Of a stretch of DNA of 64,000 bases, positions 19,253 through 29,563 are shown in pieces. The notes beneath the pieces were generated by a model, which saw nothing but the letters and a program-made list of their open reading frames with translations, searched no databases and was not told the origin of the DNA. This DNA comes from Ophiosphaerella korrae (lineage: Eukaryota; Ascomycota; Dothideomycetes; Pleosporales; Phaeosphaeriaceae). The first letter of the stretch is position 1, and each line of letters opens with the position of its first letter. The translations under genes were made by a program, and so were the position numbers. Where the stretch lies: assembly GCA_028456385.1 (NCBI GenBank), contig JALNQF010000013.1:124001-188000 (forward strand), written 5' to 3'.

Positions 19253-20023
19253 CTATTCTTGCCAAGAGCCAAGGTCACCTTCAAGCTCGTCGTGCTTCCG
19301 TTTCAGGGATGATGGGAGAGACTCTGGCGATTGTATCTTTTGAGAGCTCATGCTATTACCACAAGCGGAAGGACCACTCTCGTCTTCGACGTCAGCCTGC
19401 GTTTGTGCATTCGTTTCCCGGTCTTTGTCAGCATGCAATGGCTGATATCCAACTTCTTCGAGCTTAGCTTCCAAGTTTTCAACCTGATTTCTAAGGCCTA
19501 TAACCATCCTCCCCATTTTTGCATTGATATCTACAAGTCTTTCGTTCTCCTCTCTGATCTGGATGTTCAATTCGTCGAGCTCGCGATATCTGGTTCGGTA
19601 TGCGAGTAGATCGTCCTTCGAACGCTGCGATTGCCCTTCAAGATTTTTGTACTTGGCATTTTCCTGGCGAAGAATCTCAATTTCCCAGCCCATAGCTTTA
19701 TTTGCTTCAGTTGATTGCAATAGTTTATGATGTTCCACAGAGTATGCTTTCTCAAACTTCTCCGCACTAGAGCTGAGGAAGGTATCATGGGTAAGAATCT
19801 GGTCGTGCACAGTCTGTACAAGACGGCCCATGGTAAGCATGCTGTTAAGGATATCTATGACATGAGGCTTTGGGGAGCGCCTGGAGCTGTTAGGTATATG
19901 GGGTACCATTCTTGCCTGAGTGTCACCGGCGACCTGTGATGGTATGAGAGCAAATTCGGGCGTTATGCAGCGAGACATTACCTGGGTCATCGTGGCTGTT
20001 GTTGCGATGAGTTGCGAAGCCAT
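19253..20023 (-). CDS. Coiled-coil protein
   Basis: Single exon, 256 residues, from ATG 20023. Residues about 1-55 are Ser/Thr/Pro-rich. Residues about 60-200 form a long coiled coil (KFEKAYSVEHHKLLQ, WEIEILRQENAKYKNLE, YRTRYRELDELNIQIREENE, LRNQVENLEAKLEEVG). The tail is acidic, Ser-rich and ends with SLKRKHDELEGDLGSWQE. A TATA-like TATATTTTATAAC lies about 15-25 bp upstream of the ATG on the minus strand. No CArG-like element is seen close by. Named function none; likely a dimerising nuclear or cytoskeletal adaptor. Confidence 0.7.
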   Translation of the reverse strand: MASQLIATTATMTQVMSRCITPEFALIPSQVAGDTQARMVPHIPNSSRRSPKPHVIDILNSMLTMGRLVQTVHDQILTHDTFLSSSAEKFEKAYSVEHHKLLQSTEANKAMGWEIEILRQENAKYKNLEGQSQRSKDDLLAYRTRYRELDELNIQIREENERLVDINAKMGRMVIGLRNQVENLEAKLEEVGYQPLHADKDRETNAQTQADVEDESGPSACGNSMSSQKIQSPESLPSSLKRKHDELEGDLGSWQE

Positions 20024-20495
20024 GGTCCGGGAATGTTATAAAATATAAGATTTGTATTGAGCTATAATGTTAGGGAATAGGGGAGTCTCTGCTGGATTCC
20101 TCGTTACGTTTATACTGCCGGGGCAATGGTTATATCTGTGGCGTTTAGAACTCAATGATTACGCAACAAGATTGAGCTAAGTTTCAAGTTGTTACACCCC
20201 AGCAATGGATTCTAATTTGACCGGTTATCGCCATATCAGTTTTTAGTAGTGTTGCGAAAATTAGATTATCTGCACGCGAGCATAGATCCCTACCCCGGAT
20301 TTAAGAGACGCCAGTCCACTCAACCCCTGCAACCTACTAACTCGATCCTCTCATCACCTTCGCTTGGAGGTCATCATCGCCCGATACAAAACGGGGTATG
20401 ACTTTACGGCACAGCAAGTGGTATTCTAAAATCGTGTTCTCAAATATATCTTTTCTAACTCCACCTATTTTAAATACTTTATTTCTTAAATTGGA

Positions 20496-20523
20496 AGGGG
20501 GTTCGAAACCGGGCCCTCAAGGG
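20496..20523. promoter_or_regulatory. Degenerate GGNCC-type element
   Basis: GGGGGTTCGAAACCGGGCCC followed by TCAAGGG has the outer GGNCC arms but an atypical core. It lies about 200 bp upstream of the coiled-coil gene at 20727. Confidence 0.3.
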
Positions 20524-20726
20524 TACTAGGCTTCCCGAATCAGGGGGCAGATTTTGATTCTAAAGGCTGGGTAACAGACGGCAGGCATCCTATAATAGGC
20601 TAATGGAGAGAGCTCTGGCATTGGCATACTTGTAAATCAATAGAACGTGTCTATGTTTCTTTATTGACTTGCTTGTTATCTTTTCTTAACGGAGACTCCA
20701 GGATTCTCATACATTTTATCGCTACC

Positions 20727-21307
20727 ATGTCTTGTCCATGGTCAAGCTCCACACAACAGGTCGAAAACTCGCTAGATACAACTCTAACCAGCTACCTATC
20801 GTTCGACCTTCTCGATCACCTGGATCCAGTTGAACCAGTACTTGATATCACGACTGACACACTCAGTATGCCAAGCGATACAAACTTCGACTGGTCTAGC
20901 GGTATTGATCCTACCTTCCTTTTACTACCTGAACCGGATGATTTCGTCCTCGAAACACCCCTAGCAAATGACAGTACTTCCGGCAAACCTGCAGGCGACG
21001 AGCAAAGTCTTAGAGAAGCCGTCCTGCAGCTTGGACACAGCATGGAAGCGAGGCTAGCGAAGATAGAAGACAGCATAGGAATGATGGATCAGAGACTGAC
21101 AAAAGTCGAAGAAGCTAAAGAAACTCAGGATATTGAGTATGTTGATACTACTCTGTTGGGCATGTAAACTCTCGCTAACAATACGAAAGAATTCAACAAC
21201 GGAAGGAGCAAATTCGGGCAGAATCGAAGAAATTACTCGATGACCTTCGGGAGTACCACAATCTCGCGAATTTGACTGCTAGGCGATTGGTTGAGCCAGT
21301 TAAATAG
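20727..21307 (+). CDS. Coiled-coil protein with acidic N-terminus
   Basis: Exons 20727-21136 and 21190-21307 (53-bp intron, GTATGT donor, CTAAC branch site, AAG acceptor), 175 residues. The first 90 residues are acidic/hydroxyl-rich and look like an activation region (SFDLLDHLDPVEPVLDITTD). A helix then runs to the end (SLREAVLQLGHSMEARLAKI, DQRLTKVEEAKE, and after the splice QQRKEQIRAESKKLLDDLRE). The layout resembles the bZIP at 3707 without its basic region. Function unknown. Confidence 0.7.
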
Positions 21308-21467
21308 GTTTTTGGTACTATTGCTTAATATGTTGACCATAGAACTCGTGTAGACTTAGCTGAGTGGAGCTTTGCAATGGCAACTTTGTTTTTTAGACCG
21401 CTCATGTCGAATGGTCATCCATATTTTCTCTTTCCAGTACGATATACAAGTAGGAGAGCGTCACTCA

Positions 21468-21523
21468 GGGCCCTGAAAATGGGACGAGATTCTCGCAAAG
21501 TGCTTTGAGGGTCCAGAATCGGG
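21468..21523. promoter_or_regulatory. Paired CArG-like elements
   Basis: GGGCCCTGAAAATGGGAC (21468-21485) and GGGTCCAGAATCGGG (21509-21523) lie 134-190 bp upstream of the coiled-coil gene at 21657. The second has an exact CC-AGAATC-GG core. Confidence 0.6.
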
Positions 21524-21656
21524 TAGCCTTTGTAGCATAAAGCAGTAGTGCAACAGTATAACTATTCGATATCGAACTTGCCCTCAATCCACGAATATGT
21601 ACAATTCTTGTCGCTAAGGAAATTCACCATCAGATCCAGAAAATTATCACAGCATC

Positions 21657-22010
21657 ATGCTAGGCTACAACAAGCATAGGGTTCGTCCCACAGCCAGTAC
21701 TGACATATCCCCAAAGAGCAATGCTACGCAGACTACCCGCAAGCAGAGCGGCCAACCCGCGAGTGATCCTCCCTCAAGAAGACCAGGAAAGGCAAAGAAA
21801 ATGCCTACTCCAGATATTTCCATCATAGAACAACAAAGGGAATGGGAGAATAGTCAACTCAGGAAAGAACTTCAGTACCAACGAAGAAAGCATGGCGCCA
21901 GCATGTATTTACTTGAAGAGGTTAGACTTGTAGTCAAATCTCTTCAGGAAGCACTTGTGAATTTCGAGAAGCTGAACTCAGAATTCGAAGACGAAGTAAC
22001 GGATGAGTGA
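21657..22010 (+). CDS. Small coiled-coil protein, family A
   Basis: Single exon, 117 residues, from ATG 21657. A basic, Pro/Ser-rich N-terminus (SRRPGKAKKMPTPD) precedes a helix: EWENSQLRKELQYQ, KHGASMYLLEEVRLVVKSLQ, EALVNFEKLNSEFEDE. It aligns end to end with the broken gene at about 25.6 kb (shared EN-LR-EL, GAS-Y, EV, FEDE-type spacing) and more loosely with the protein at 15036. Two CArG-like elements sit upstream. The basic N-terminus suggests a nuclear protein; role unknown. Confidence 0.7.
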   Translation: MLGYNKHRVRPTASTDISPKSNATQTTRKQSGQPASDPPSRRPGKAKKMPTPDISIIEQQREWENSQLRKELQYQRRKHGASMYLLEEVRLVVKSLQEALVNFEKLNSEFEDEVTDE

Positions 22011-22376
22011 CCTCAGGGAAGCTATTACATTAACAAGTGGATTCGTGCAATATCTTCGGTATACGTACAGACAATATAGTTACATTTTAGCATACCTTGA
22101 AAGTTGAACTAAGCCTACTCGAGAGGCGTTGTTTCAAAACACGAACGATCTGGTTGATCTCTGCAGTTGCGCCGCAGCCGGGGCCTTGCGACATCAAGGG
22201 GCTTAGCCGCAAGGAACCAGGGACGTAGGTTTTATAGATCACTTATATAGTCTATTGTGCATCGTCCAGCGAATAAAAACAATGTAAACCCTGTTCGCTG
22301 CCTCCTAGCCGACCACAGGCTTTTGCAGTGGTGGGATAGAAATAGTTCACATCCATTTCAAATTCAAAACGCGTCT

Positions 22377-22413
22377 GGGCCCACAATCAGGACCTTGCGA
22401 CCAAAATCGGGTT
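22377..22413. promoter_or_regulatory. Paired CArG-like elements
   Basis: GGGCCCACAATCAGGACC (22377-22394) and GCGACCAAAATCGGGTT (22397-22413) lie 174-210 bp upstream of the coiled-coil gene at 22587. Confidence 0.55.
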
Positions 22414-22586
22414 ACCTTTGGAAAACTTTTGCCTACCGCCAGTCGACAGCGACTAATTAGGTAACAACAATTCTATATCTCATAGCAATCAGATTATTTA
22501 TCTTCAGACCTCGCCGCGAGAAGGATAGGTTTTAAACCAGACATCTGACTTCCACCGCACAAAATCATTCGTTGTAGTCACTAGCA

Positions 22587-23200
22587 ATGGCGAATCTTAT
22601 GCATGGGCAACCGGTAAGATGATAATCTGTGGAGCCGAGAAACAACGTACTGATATGCACTGGTAGTCTATGATTATCCCGCCACCGAGTCCAATGGTAC
22701 AGGATGTTCTTCAAAAGCTCAACTCGATTGGAGCCGACTTCATTTGGATGATTGCCGTATATCAAGAACAAATGCGTATCAACAAGGGTTTGAAGGATGA
22801 CATCACCAACGCCTCGGCCTCTTACGAACTCTTACGCCAGGCAAACAACCTTGCAGAACAGAAGATCACGTCGCTTGAGTCTCAACTATACAATAGCCGT
22901 GACGATTCAAGTGATAGGTATACGGAATTCTCTTCTGAAAGCTTCACTGAAGAACAGATGAAGGACCAGCAAGAAGAGATATCTTATCTCAAATCGGAAA
23001 ACCGTAGGATCCAACTTGAACATGAGGCTGAAATGTCTAGAATGGCTGAAGCAACTCGAAAGTACGAAGAGGCGTTGGCACGCGCCAGTGACATGGTTAT
23101 TACCAGTGCAAAAAGGATCGCAGAGTTTGAAGCTCTAAGGGAATCTGAAGTGGTTGATCAGAATTGCAATTCTATAAAAAGCGAGCATACAGAGGCTTGA
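22587..23200 (+). CDS. Coiled-coil protein
   Basis: Exons 22587-22613 and 22667-23200 (53-bp intron, GTAAGA...GGTAG), 186 residues, starting MANLMHGQP. The body is almost entirely coiled coil: MVQDVLQKLNSIGADFIWMI, ELLRQANNLAEQKITSLESQ, QQEEISYLKSENRRIQLEHE, MAEATRKYEEALARASDM. A Ser/Asp break lies near residue 100. No named domain. It follows the gene at 21657 and precedes a kinase-like fragment, all on the plus strand. Upstream are two CArG-like elements. Confidence 0.72.
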
Positions 23201-23390
23201 GACGGGTCTAGGTTCTATCTTCTCATCTGACATTTATTGAAATTGAAATTATTTTCGCTGAAGAGCCTGCTTCACATTGCCTTAACTATAATCTGAAGGA
23301 CAGGTCTTCTCCTAATCAATACCGCTTATCATATCGATCTATAGTAGTCTTTGAAGCTCTAAAGAAGCTCGATTGGGTGTTCGTCTTCCG

Positions 23391-23727
23391 ATGCAGATTG
23401 TACGACTTCGAGACTCAACACTTGAACAGACAGCAGTAGACACCAATTCATCCCCGCAATATCCAGACCATATAGAGCTTGCTACTATTGCTCACGAGGT
23501 AGGTGGCTCAGAGCGAGAAAAAGGGATGTTAGAGAGTGTATGATTATAATTCTATAGTTACTTGATGCCATTCAATCCCTCAAAGATAGTGGATGGACGC
23601 ACGGAAATATACGATGTTTAACTGTCCTTCTTTCTCGCGAAGGAAATGTTCGACTCAGTAAGTCGGGTTTCATTGCATAGAAGCTATTAAACACATAGAA
23701 ATATACACGAACCAACCGCCAGGCTAG
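23391..23727 (+). CDS. Short kinase-like fragment protein
   Basis: Exons 23391-23498, 23558-23657, 23699-23727 (introns 59 and 41 bp) give 78 residues. LLDAIQSLKDSGWTHGNIRC, then TVLLSREGNVRLK resembles the catalytic loop and following beta hairpin of a protein kinase. However, the loop reads HGN instead of HRD, no DFG follows, and the N-lobe is missing. It is therefore either a remnant or a truncated pseudokinase. Two fuller relatives are at 42664 and 46325. Its stop codon overlaps that of the convergent coiled-coil gene by three bases. Confidence 0.45.
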
Positions 23728-24319
23728 CTCAACTCATGCGTTTCCTGTTCTAGCGATTTCGATTTCGATTTCGATTTCGATTTCACTCTAACCTGACGCT
23801 TGAGACCCTCAGTGAGGGCTTGAACTTCTTCAGTCCACGCGACAAGCTTTTTCATGTATTCCTCCACTTCTCTACATGCTCTGTTTTAGTTAGTTGCTTC
23901 CCAAAGAAGCCCTGTTACAGAGCTTACCTGTTTCGCTCATTGATCCTACAGCGTGTTAGCGATGTATTGACTTCCACAGGAAAAACATACTCTCGGCGAA
24001 TATTCTCAAGAAGATCCTCCAACCTTGATAATGTGACTTCTTCCTTTGGAGCGGTTGCTGTAGCGTCTGGAATGAGCTGGGCGGCAGGTTCTCCGCGAGA
24101 CGTGACTGTGGTTTGCTGATAGCCTAAACCCTGCGCGGTGTCGTTCGGTATGTACCCTTGCGGTGGATATGTCTCCTGGTAGTATATGTGAGGATAGAAA
24201 GCGTAGTTCGGATCGTAGTTATATGGTTCTGTTTCGGCTAGGAGTTGGGATTGCAACTGCGGTTGTGATTGATGTTGCTGCTGGTGTTGGAAGTTTTGGC
24301 AGGAGCAGTATGAAGACAT
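23724..24319 (-). CDS. Q/Y-rich and coiled-coil protein with (KS)n tail
   Basis: Exons 24319-23991, 23945-23928, 23871-23724 (minus), introns 45 and 56 bp, 164 residues; the 18-bp middle exon keeps frame. The N-terminus is Q-rich then Y/P-rich, a prion-like low-complexity stretch. A helix follows (VTLSRLEDLLENIRRE, INERNREVEEYMKKLVAWTE, VQALTEGLKRQ). The end is five Lys-Ser pairs encoded by a GATTTC microsatellite. It fits the local coiled-coil set. Function unknown. Confidence 0.68.
23755..23784. repeat. GATTTC hexanucleotide microsatellite (5 units)
   Basis: Five perfect GATTTC units. On the minus strand they are in frame and encode Lys-Ser repeats at the C-terminus of the neighbouring gene. 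Confidence 0.85.
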
Positions 24320-24628
24320 ATTTGAATTCGATGGGAAATTGATAAAAGTAGTTGATCGTATTCTCAGCGATTAACCAGTAGCTTGAATATATACCTAGGT
24401 GAGGGGTAACCCAAGCCCCCTGCGGGGCTGTACGTTGCGGCCAAGTATATCCATGAGCGCTATGCTGGGCAATGGCCTGCATAGCCACTAGGATAAATGC
24501 AAGCTGTGCCTTAATCTATTTTCGTGACAATCCTGCTAGTTCAGGGTTGGTATACCGTGTATTGGGCCACATTTTAGACGCTACCCAGGTCTAGGACATG
24601 CACTGTCTTACTTTCTAACCAATCTGCA

Positions 24629-25227
24629 ATGTTGTCTCAAGTAGATATTAATCAAACAATACAGGAACACGCTGCATGTTCTGTTGCATCATCGTGCGAC
24701 TCACTAATGACTTTTTAGGACATGGACCCCATTACTGGTAATGCTACCTTCCACGAACTGCTCTGCCCTACGGATAAGGAATTTCTCAATACTATTACCA
24801 AGCTGAGTGAAGCATCAAGCGGAATCCAACTATCCCACCAAATGATTCGTTCTAGTGGGATTCCCGGAGCTAGCTTACTACAGATTTAAAGAACACTCGA
24901 GAAGCATACTCGTCGCTCCAGCAGCTCTTCGACTCAAAGACTGAGGAATATAATGAGTTGAATTAGAAATAATTGGAACTATGCCGCGAGTGGAACTATA
25001 GTTATCATTTAATCCGCGATCCTGACATGGAAGGGTGGGAAAATGAAGTACCTGCTGGTCAGCTTCTCACATTGCCCACCATTTCACCAGAAAACGAGAC
25101 TCTTATCGCCCAAATCGAACAGCTCAAGAAGGAGAAACAGGACATGGAAGAAAATTATCAGAGCGCTCTTGTCGCCGCCGCCGATCGTATCAATGCCGTA
25201 ACACAGAAATTGGACGAAACCACTTAG
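24629..25227 (+). pseudogene. Coiled-coil gene with two adjacent nonsense codons
   Basis: Exons 24629-24640, 24719-24848, 24884-25227 join in frame (introns 78 and 35 bp; CTAAT branch site, TTTTTAG and CTACAG acceptors). The product would read MLSQDMDPITGNATFHELL, then REAYSSLQQLFDSKTEEYNE, then ELCREWNY and LIAQIEQLKKEKQDMEENYQ. The frame is interrupted by TAG at 24964 and TAA at 24970, with coding character unbroken on both sides. Both stops are one C-to-T change from CAG and CAA. Confidence 0.55.
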
Positions 25228-25584
25228 TGGGGCTCTGATTCAATGACAAGAATTGCTTCTCCTCTAATTCGATTAGACAAAGGGAATGAACGCCCAAGGC
25301 CACGAGGAAACAAGGCAAGGCGCAGAAAATAGGAGAGCGCATCTTGCGAGGAGCTGGAAGGAGCCCGTTTTAGCTTGCACAAAAACGGGGAGTAGCCCGA
25401 AGAGGACCCTAATTTATTACTAGCTTATATAGAGAACTTGTCCCTTTGTCGCTTTGTATCAAATTTCTGCGTTGTTGCATTAGTGCCTATGTTGCCCTTC
25501 TCATCAAACAAATACCCTCGTTCTCCTGGACCGGTCGATCATGAAATATCGCGGCATGACGGAATTACCGTGTCTCTATAAGCT

Positions 25585-25842
25585 ACACATCCAGCAATGT
25601 AGTCATCCAAGGCTACGCTAACACCAAGCTTAGCCGAAGTTATTAAGATCAGGACAAGAGAGAATGGGAGACTGCGAGAAGAGCTCGCTTGCTAGCACCA
25701 AAAGGAGGGGGCTAGTATCTACTTTGTGCAGGAAGTGAAGCATGTTTTAGAGAGGATACGCAATGCGATAACAGTTGTTGAGAACTAGAAGGTTGATATT
25801 GAAGACGATTTCCAAGCCGAGATTCAAGTACCACAATCATAA
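25585..25842 (+). pseudogene. Broken paralogue of the 21657 coiled-coil gene (family A)
   Basis: The frame TPSLAEVIKIRTRENGRLRE, stop, HQKEGASIYFVQEVKHVLER, IRNAITVVEN, stop, KVDIEDDFQAEIQVPQS aligns over its whole length with residues about 51-115 of the protein at 21657. The TAG codons at 25693 and 25786 interrupt it; both can be derived from CAG by C-to-T. The start region (25600 and above) has a further stop and no clear ATG. Same strand and 3.7 kb downstream of the intact copy, so a tandem duplicate that decayed. Confidence 0.6.
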
Positions 25843-25905
25843 ATTACCCGATCCAACATGAGAGACTGCAATAGAATGATAATCTTGAGTCAACCAACCG
25901 TATTC

Positions 25906-26332
25906 CTACGATTTTTGTGGAGCGGTCGATAGTGTCGCGTAGATAGCAGGCGCATTAAGAAGTTCCTCAACCATTTGCTTTTTCCTATTGATGATACTTT
26001 ACGTATTTAGTTATGGCTTCACGGCTCATCCAAACTTCAACATACCATTGAATTATTTTGCCACAGAAATTGCGCTGCAAGTTCGTGAGACGCAATCCCC
26101 CTATCCAAGTTATAACATGACTTAGTACCCATTTCTCACGGTCATGATTGTATAACGGCTGGTCTTCTTGTGCGATGAGGGCATGCAGTCGGCCTCGTAG
26201 ACTTGAGGAAGTGCGACGACGGTTTTGGACAATCCGGCGCATTCTGGGGCCAATATTTTCGTATGTGAATCCACTGATCCGTAAGAGGACAAGCAGAGCT
26301 ATTTCCATGTCTTCCCATCTTACGCGGGACAT
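25906..26332 (-). CDS. Small Myb/SANT-like helix protein
   Basis: Exons 26332-26046 and 25984-25906 (minus), 61-bp intron (GTATGT...CAATAG, CTAA branch), 121 residues. Residues about 4-53 (RWEDMEIALLVLLRISGFTY, RRRTSSSLRGRLHALI) look like a tryptophan-anchored three-helix DNA-binding unit of the Myb/SANT kind. A WVLSHVITWI helix follows, and the second exon ends in QMVEELLNAPAIY. It resembles in plan the 60-residue protein at 33419. DNA binding is inferred, not shown. Confidence 0.6.
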
Positions 26333-26637
26333 TGTGAATTGAGAGAAAGTAATGAAGAGAGCAAAGTCACACGAAAGTGAGAAGAAGGCTTAGTTTGGTC
26401 GGAGATCATAGTTATGCCGCGTGGGGTGCTGTGCCACATGAGAGCAGCCCTTGCCTGCACATTTGAACCTAGCCTCAAACCAATTTTAGCTGCCTAATTT
26501 ACTCACCTGCGATTTCAACGTGATCCTCCTTGTATGCTGAGATGCAATTTTAGTGCTCCCCTTGACTCTCATGCAAACTATCTGTACTTATTCAAGCACC
26601 AAGGCTCCCGGAAGCTATCTACCACCAGAAAATCAAC

Positions 26638-26875
26638 ATGTCACAGACGCAATCTCAGGCGTATACCGATGGTGAAATCAAAATCTTCAAAGGACTCTCA
26701 AAAGAGCATCGAGAGGGCATATCTTGGTCGCGCGTTGTCTTAGAGTACAACACGCAAGTCCCACACATCCGGAAGCATACCAGTAAATGGTCTCCGTAGT
26801 AAATGCAAAGCACTTGGATATCATTTGGAAACAAGAGGCGCCAAATGACTCGGACCAATCGGCAGAAGGAAACAA
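26638..26875 (+). pseudogene. Frameshifted Myb/SANT-like gene
   Basis: From ATG 26638 the frame reads YTDGEIKIFKGLSKEHREGI SWSRVVLEYN then stops at 26793. In the next frame the family pattern continues (VNGLRSKCKALGYHL). The two parts line up with YTKEEEQLLIRLKNLGLDWY and EDGLKNKYERMK of the protein at 33419, so a frameshift lies near 26780. Confidence 0.5.
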
Positions 26876-26884
26876 CGTTGAAGG

Positions 26885-28092
26885 CCGGAGCCAAACGACC
26901 GGGGCTTGAGTTTCAGCCCTTGGCTGAAGCTCATGATACAAGTGGTCTGACACCCAGTCCGGAAGAATGGTCAGACTACTCAACTTATGGTTCCAATTCC
27001 CCTGTTCGTATTATACTAACCCTCTATGAGAAGAGTGTGCATGCTGACAAGTGCCTAGATCGCAAATGCACCATGGTGGTATCCTAACCATCTCAGGGGT
27101 TGTATAGAAAATTTTATCGCGATTGATGAAGAAGAGCGGTATTACCGAAAGACCCCCATCGTGGAACAGTTTCTCTAATTTGCGGTTCAGTACTAGAGAC
27201 TGTCTCTTAGATAGTTGACTTCGCCTTTAGTAAAGATAGTACATACTTTAGAGCCAAGCATAATTAACAATAGTTTTGTATATAAGGCCCTGTTCGGTGC
27301 AGTTATTTTCTTCACGGTGATATAGTCGTTAGCGAAATCGGCTTCACCTCTGCAAGGGGCAAACTTTAACTGGGGCTGGCCTGTCAGCAAGGGTGCTCAG
27401 CCCCATCACCTTCCGTAAGTAGTCAAGCGCTAACTGTCAGCATCATGATCAGCAACACATGCAAGGTTAAATTCATAATGAATGTATAATTACTGGTCAG
27501 CGATTGGTGATACAAGGGCCCCACCCTTGCTGGCAGGCCGGCCATGGAGCGTTACGCCCACACCCGCACTGAAGCCTTCGTGACGGCAGTCGAACGCGGC
27601 TGGCGCGCCAAAGCAGAAGCGTGGGCTCTCGCTATTCAAGAGGTATCTCGTCAAATGGAAAGACTCTTGGGTGTCGGCATCCGATTTGTTCAAACGTGGG
27701 GGAACTGCTTCATGAATTCTGGACTAAACCATACATGAGTGCCAAAAGGTAAGTGTTGATTACCCAGCAAAGCTTTCACCTTTTGTTAAAAACCCATCAT
27801 AGAGTTACTATTGAAAGATGAGGGGAATATATCTATGCCCACGTGTGTACCTAAGCGAAGGTGGCGCGCGTGACAGTCACAAATGCGGATTGGCGGCTAA
27901 GGGATCCATGCATCAACATTCTTCCAGCTGCCGCGCTGGTGACGAATCATGTTAGAAAACTCAAATTACGGATTCACAGCCATGGTTATCGGCAAGATAT
28001 AAATCATGCCGGGCGATATGCAAGGCGTAGCAGCCGAAATTACACAACATAAAGTCTATTCTGACGTTGGAATGAATGCTAACGTCCACTCC
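26885..28092. other. Intergenic, nothing firmly supported
   Basis: A minus-strand frame at 27193-27390 (FANDYITVKKITAPNRALY) is faintly reminiscent of retroelement polyprotein but has no diagnostic motif. No other features are seen. Confidence 0.3.
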
Positions 28093-28695
28093 TCATTTCT
28101 TCGCCTGTACTTTCCTCCGCGTCCGCCTTACTTGAGAAAATTCACCCGTACCATCTCTTTCAAATACAAATGTCTTGAGAAGCTCTTCTGCTTTCTCAGA
28201 GCGTATTGTGGCAGCTTTGAGCAGTTCTGCTGATCTGGGTTCATTCGCTCGTACCTTTTGCAATGATCCTAATTCATCCTGGGGGCCTTTCGCATAGACT
28301 TGTAGCTGCTGGTCTGAGATTATTCGTGCATTCGAAATTCTCTAACGCAGTCTGGCATGTTGTCTCTAGATCTCTCACTAACTCATTCATTCGCTGCTCA
28401 AGCTTGATGTGGACCCGCTCCTTTTCCGGATTTTCTTGCTTCGAGGCTTCGAGCCCAAACTTCAGCACCACTAGTTGATTTGCTATCGACGTTTGCTCAA
28501 CTAGCGTGTTCTTCAGACGATTTGAATTTGTTCGAGGTTCTGGTTGAGATTTTGTATAATCAGACCTTGGTTATACAATCGTCGCCGGGCTTGGTTGACG
28601 CAGGTGGATAGAGAATAGAGTTGTTCATAGAGTTGACTGTTTTCAATCTGTCTCTCAACATAAAGGGCAACATTAGATACACTGGGAAGACTCAT
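28093..28695 (-). pseudogene. Frameshifted coiled-coil gene
   Basis: From ATG 28695 the minus strand encodes SLPSVSNVALYVERQIENSQ, QARRRLYNQGLIIQNLNQNL. It then shifts frame near 28515 into LKNTLVEQTSIANQLVVLKF, EKERVHIKLEQRMNELVRDL, and again near 28340 into QQLQVYAKGPQDELGSLQ and RSEKAEELLKTFVFERDG, ending KVQAKK. No GT-AG pair removes the breaks, so two indels are likely. Intact, it would be a coiled-coil protein of about 195 residues, like its neighbours. Confidence 0.5.
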
Positions 28696-29308
28696 TATGA
28701 AGTTTTGGCGTTTGGCAATTTTTCACTATGGCTCCATTTATGTGTTTCCCTGTACAGTGTTAAATGTGCCAAGAACTATGTTTAGCTCGCCACCACAGCC
28801 TCGATCAAGCATTATATTTGGTGTTCTTTTCTTAGATCACTAAAAGTAATTCATTAACAAAGTTGAGTTTCGCTACATCGTCAGCAGAAATGTGATCGAA
28901 GATTGAGGTCCGAACTTCGTTTGCCACAAAAAGAGGATGTAACAGCATGATTTAGCGTACTAGAAATACCTGCTCAGAAGAATACTTCAGCATATAAATT
29001 GGTATGTTCAATTTCAGAGCTACATGGTTCTAATAATACACATAGCAAGGGTAAAGTTGCAAGCTAAGGATAGAAAACAGAAAACACCCTCACAAATTTA
29101 ACCTGGTGATAAGAATAGATTTCATATCATGTAAGAGGAGCTGTATGGTGTTCTTACTGTGAAATGCTTGGTTGTACCATATAGCTAGCGTGAGCCGGTC
29201 ATGAAAAGTCCACACGTAGCTGTTATATCTGCGGTAGCGGATCCAGCGCCAATCCAAAAGTCCTCCAATCGGTAGGAGATACAGTCTTCGACCACACCGA
29301 GTTAGTAT
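28696..29308. other. Intergenic, nothing supported
   Basis: AT-rich, no coding frame. Confidence 0.4.
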
Positions 29309-29328
29309 GTACCTAATTAGTTAGGTAC
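29309..29328. promoter_or_regulatory. Palindrome GTACCTAATTAGTTAGGTAC
   Basis: Two perfect 8-bp arms around TTAG, in the 3' intergenic region beyond the NRPS-like gene. It could be a binding site or a hairpin. Confidence 0.35.
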
Positions 29329-29351
29329 ACGGATCTTACCCGAAACACGAC

Positions 29352-29453
29352 AATCACGCTGATTCATTCCCCGCATCATGTTAAATTTACAAATTAATAT
29401 CACGTTGATAATTTATTGAATACCCTGCATCCGGCATCCGGTTTCAACGTGAT
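29352..29453. promoter_or_regulatory. Three ATCACG(T/C)TGA-type sites
   Basis: ATCACGCTGATT (29352-29363), ATCACGTTGATA (29399-29410) and TTTCAACGTGAT (29442-29453, reverse orientation) match the word repeated in the 102-bp array at 34941. Another copy is at 33154 beyond the other end of the NRPS-like gene. Confidence 0.4.
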
Positions 29454-29563
29454 CTGCAGGATCATTTGCGGTTAGTGCGCCGGCACGCCTGTACCAAGTT
29501 CTCGGTAAGTGGAAGCCCCGAATTCTCCGCGTGCACGACCCACTACTCCACACTTGATTCTCA

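Noticed and set aside
20497..20507. GGTTCGAAACC, like a tRNA T-arm
   Set aside because: No acceptor, D or anticodon arm can be built around it, so not a tRNA.
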